Below, one piece after another: positions 61,706 to 64,000 of a DNA stretch of 64,000 nucleotides. Within the stretch, counting starts at the first letter, position 1. Each line of letters opens with the position of its first letter. A program made the position numbers and the translations under genes. Below the pieces are notes generated by a model, which was not told where the DNA came from, searched no databases, and saw nothing but the letters and a program-made list of their open reading frames with translations. Source of the stretch: Struthidea cinerea (lineage: Eukaryota; Chordata; Aves; Passeriformes; Corcoracidae); assembly GCA_013397865.1 (NCBI GenBank), contig VZTI01003260.1, positions 1,453 through 65,452 on the forward strand, in the 5' to 3' direction.

Positions 61706-64000
61706 AAAGTTATTTGAATGCCTGAGTAAGCATGTCAGGATGGAACTTACAGCTGTCACTGTATATGCTGAAGTGGATTCCTGCTCCTTATTTTGGTTTG
61801 TCTCCTAATGTGTGAATTGCTTGGTTTTGGGGTTTGTGTTTTTAGTGTGTATTATTTTGTAACTGGTTTTGGGAATACAGAAAAGTAAGACTGTGAATGA
61901 AAATATAATATAAACTGGTTATATAAATAAGAAATGAGGTTCAAACATAGAGGTGAAAATAAAAAGTACTGTAACATTAAATGTATCCCTGTAACTTCAG
62001 AGGAAATTACCCGTCAGTGTCTTTGCTAGACTTTTTTTGTGCAAAAGTTGTGTGACTATCTTTGGTCACAGACTTCATGTTCAGATTTATACAGAATGGA
62101 TATGTATCCCATATTGCTGCCTGTGGTATGCTTGTAGAAACAGAATAAACTTCAGAGAGATAGGAGCCAAGTGTTACTACATGAGAATTATTATAAGGAA
62201 TTTGTCAAATCTGCTTGTTGTATGTCATGTGGCTTTGTGTTGGAATAATTTCATGGAAATTCCAGTGTGTTATTAAAAACAAAGAAACATGGCATGTAGT
62301 GTGCAGAGATTTTTGTTGTGACAAGTGTTTCTTGCTTTTGGATTTTATAATTAATAGTTTTTATAAGTAGTTTTGTAATAAATTTGTGTCCTTCTCTGTT
62401 GGGATAGAGTTGTAGACTCTTTTCTACTCTACAATTCATTAGACAAGACATTGTAGAGATGGTTTTCCTGATTGCTATAGGTAGCTGTTTCTCAGTGTGC
62501 ATAGAAAGTTCTTACTTGAAACTGATCTCTGTTCTCAGAAATTATTCATTTGCCAGGAGAGTTTGATGAAAGTAATACTGCTTTTCATGCCACTCCTTGG
62601 TTTCTCTTAATTACAACACACAACTACAAAAAAGTGTGTGCTGCAGAGAGAGGTAAAATTGAGGTGAGTTTATTACTGTATTTCAGTGCTTTTGTTTGCA
62701 AGGAGGAGAAGGGGAAGGCTTAGTTATTGCTTGCAGCACAGACCTGAAGATCAAGCTTATACAGTCTCTTAAAAAGCAGTAGTATATGCTATTACAAGAG
62801 GACTGCCTGTCAAAATGGCTTTTTTCACAGGTATGCAGGCTCTTTGTAATGCAAGAGGATAATATTTTTTTCAGAGATAGTATGTGCTATTTTTTAATGT
62901 ACAAACTATTTATATGCTGAACATACGTTTTGGAAAGTCCTGCTACATAGTTAACATTAATGAGCCTTTCTTTGGCTATGTTTGGGAGCATATAGAGGAT
63001 GGAATGGGAAAGAAATCTACCATGTCGATACCTGCTTAGGGGCACTGGAATTTCGTAGCTTTGAGAATACGCTCCTTTAGTTTGTAATTTTTTTAGAAAT
63101 GTTTTTTGTTTCAGACACAACACTGAAATAAACTCTCCAAGCAGTTTGTTAGGTTAGGAAGTCAACGTTACTCAGTTTGCTGAGTGCATGGGATAGCTCC
63201 ACCCAACATCCACACCCACTGTCAGAACTTTTCACTGTGCATTGTAGCAAACAAAGAAATTAATGTTCATTGTCTATAAATTGGGTAATTATCTTCATTA
63301 ATTAGTATTCCATCTTCTATTGGTTATTGATTTCTTGCTTCTCATCCTAATTACTCCACATTTTCACTCCTTTTATTATCTTTATCCCAGATAGAGAGGG
63401 TTTCAATACAATTGCGGAATTGTCTTTGTTAGTTTCTTTTTTCAGGGTTCTGCAAAATGTCCTTGTGGTCCATAAATTCTGCATTCCTTGTGTCCAGTTT
63501 CAGCAATAGATCTCTCTCCCAGGCTTTGTTAACCTCCTCTTAGGTCTCAGATCACTGAAGCATATCAAAGTTGATTGGAGTTGGTTTAACAAAGCTTCAG
63601 TAATTTTCCCGAACTGTGTTCCCACAATAGCAGGCTGTGACAAACCTTACTAAGTGCTGGCTACAGTGACAGATGACAGAGCAGAAATATACACTGCTTA
63701 TGATTAATTAAAACAACAAATTAGAAAAGTTAATTAAAACAGTTATTTAGAAAAGTTATTGGGAAAGTTGTATCATTAACTAAGCACTGTATGGTACAAA
63801 ACTAAGCATTAGTCATGGATAGGGATCAAATGCTATTGTTTTAAGGTTAAACGAATTTTCCAACCTTTTCCCCCATTGCTACATAGACTCTCTTAAAAAG
63901 AAAAAAGCAACTTTGTTTGGAAATAGACATGGTAACAGGTCTGTCCTGTAATTCCCTGGCTATAGGAAGAGTGTTTTGTGAGTCTTTGATACAAGAATTT
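61706..64000. other. Intron-like/intergenic, no gene seen
   Basis: AT-rich anonymous DNA to the window end. Open frames are 83 codons or fewer, with no motif. If the first exon at 56 kb is real, this continues its first intron. Confidence 0.45.

Noticed and set aside
1..64000. CRISPR arrays, operons, phage genes, tRNA or rRNA genes
   Set aside because: None seen. The sequence is vertebrate nuclear DNA, with no regularly spaced repeats apart from the listed micro- and minisatellites and no tRNA-like cloverleaf that I could recognise by eye.

Overview
The window looks like a gene-poor, AT-rich stretch of a bird nuclear genome, most likely a songbird. It carries CR1 LINE fragments with the usual avian 3' end (reverse complement of TAGAATCATAGAATGG-type sequence) and many solo LTRs of endogenous retroviruses. 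It has no bacterial-style gene packing, and almost every open frame is short or lies inside a transposable element. The sequence contains no intact protein-coding gene that I can support.

Layout. 1-320 is a GC-richer stretch that resembles an ERV LTR or leader. 546-1194 holds an exact 324-bp duplication with hypervariable microsatellites on both sides of a single N; this is probably an assembly join artefact. 2059-2294 and 3830-4064 are a 236-bp direct duplication. 4.1-22.4 kb is anonymous AT-rich DNA with a few microsatellites and one unexplained pair of overlapping minus-strand open frames at 18.45-19.10 kb. 22.4-24.6 kb is a long minus-strand CR1 with RT remnants, split by a nested solo LTR (6-bp target duplication). 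25.7-26.9 kb has a solo LTR with a perfect 5-bp target duplication and a short LTR-like unit. 26.9-51.1 kb is mostly anonymous, with isolated CR1 scraps (30.5, 40.2, 45.0 kb) and LTRs (33.6, 38.3, 45.1 kb). 51.1-55.2 kb is a dense pile of CR1 and LTR pieces.

The only gene-like signal is at about 55.3-56.2 kb: a CpG-rich island with a degenerate 18-bp minisatellite, a 147-base assembly gap, and then a GC-rich block ending in a near-perfect splice donor (CAG|GTGAGT at 56168/56169). I read it as the promoter and 5' untranslated first exon of an unidentified plus-strand gene, whose first intron would fill the rest of the window. Two small upstream ORFs both close before the donor, so the protein start would lie in a later exon outside the window. 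A full CRE palindrome lies 137 bp into the intron.

I did not find a new biological system. The most useful points are the promoter/first exon with its minisatellite and gap, the precise boundaries of three solo LTRs, and the assembly anomaly near 870.
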